NCBI GenBank assembly: GCA_026770585.1
Contig: MU646409.1
Span: 659,942-684,626 of the forward strand
Direction of reading: 5' to 3'
From: Baffinella frigidus
Taxonomy: Eukaryota; Cryptophyceae; Cryptomonadales; Baffinellaceae
DNA: 24,685 bases
The notes under the pieces were generated by a model. That model made no database searches, was not told the DNA's origin, and was given only the letters and a program-made list of their open reading frames with translations. Of this stretch, positions 24,583-24,685 are shown piece after piece (positions within the stretch are counted from its first letter, which is position 1; the number at the start of each line of letters is the position of its first letter). A program made the translations under genes and the position numbers.

Positions 24583-24685
24583 CTACAGTCACCCGGGACC
24601 AATCGTCAGCATCAGAAACACACGGTTGTGCACGTCAAGGCGAGACAAAGAAAGTGACTCCACGAAATCCCCTCCGGGGGGGGAG

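Noticed and set aside
22298-22381. Alternative frame ISGEKIFETGSVDVVVFALF of the exon at this place
   Set aside because: It starts with two leftover bases and ends with one, so it joins neither neighbour; the phase-0 frame does and continues the helix into LLLRLLNLRANYRV.
1-24685. Possible CRISPR array, bacterial operon, tRNA, rRNA or transposase gene
   Set aside because: Repeats have no regular spacer structure, and no tRNA/rRNA fold or transposase/reverse transcriptase motif was seen on either strand.

Overview
This window is nuclear DNA from an intron-rich eukaryote, most likely a unicellular alga or other protist. About 4.3 kb of protein-coding sequence is scattered over about 50 short exons (18 to 187 bases), separated by GC-rich introns full of (GA)n/(CT)n microsatellites and degenerate TTTAGGG-type telomere-like repeats. 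There is an assembly gap of 488 N. No bacterial gene organisation, tRNA or rRNA is visible. The species cannot be named from the sequence. The algal-type TTTAGGG-like heptamers, the strong AG|G rule at 3' splice sites and the repeated GC donors suggest an algal or protist lineage (for example dinoflagellate, haptophyte or prasinophyte), not an animal.

One gene accounts for essentially all the coding signal. It lies on the minus strand, runs through the whole window and continues past both edges. Joining exons by their splice sites and reading phase gives a protein that can be aligned by eye, segment after segment and in the right order, with inositol 1,4,5-trisphosphate receptors (IP3R/ITPR, intracellular Ca2+ release channels). 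The alignment runs from the region near residue 790 of a vertebrate IP3R (exon at 24495-24582) through the central RyR/IP3R homology (RIH, RYDR_ITPR) region (about 18.1-15.6 kb), the conserved LLEGGNT-like element (7.0 kb), the RIH-associated domain (5.85-3.8 kb) and the EIVRQ/VFPVP-like pre-channel motif (2.4-1.95 kb), to the first transmembrane helix (1.6-0.43 kb). The N-terminal ligand-binding part (Ins145P3_rec/MIR) should lie to the right of the window and the pore with the C-terminus to the left.

Phases agree across every junction from 24582 to 12020 and from 9678 to 64. The stretch 9.7-12.0 kb is unresolved: it contains the assembly gap and only weak exon candidates. The introns hold what structure remains: a telomere-like repeat that makes up almost a whole 171-base intron, a 131-bp foldback element at about 1 kb, perfect hairpins, dispersed short repeats shared between introns, and an intron (19.9-20.4 kb) carrying two decayed copies of the start of the neighbouring exon with its splice acceptor. 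All exon boundaries are my own reading from splice signals, phase and family resemblance; no search or alignment program was run.
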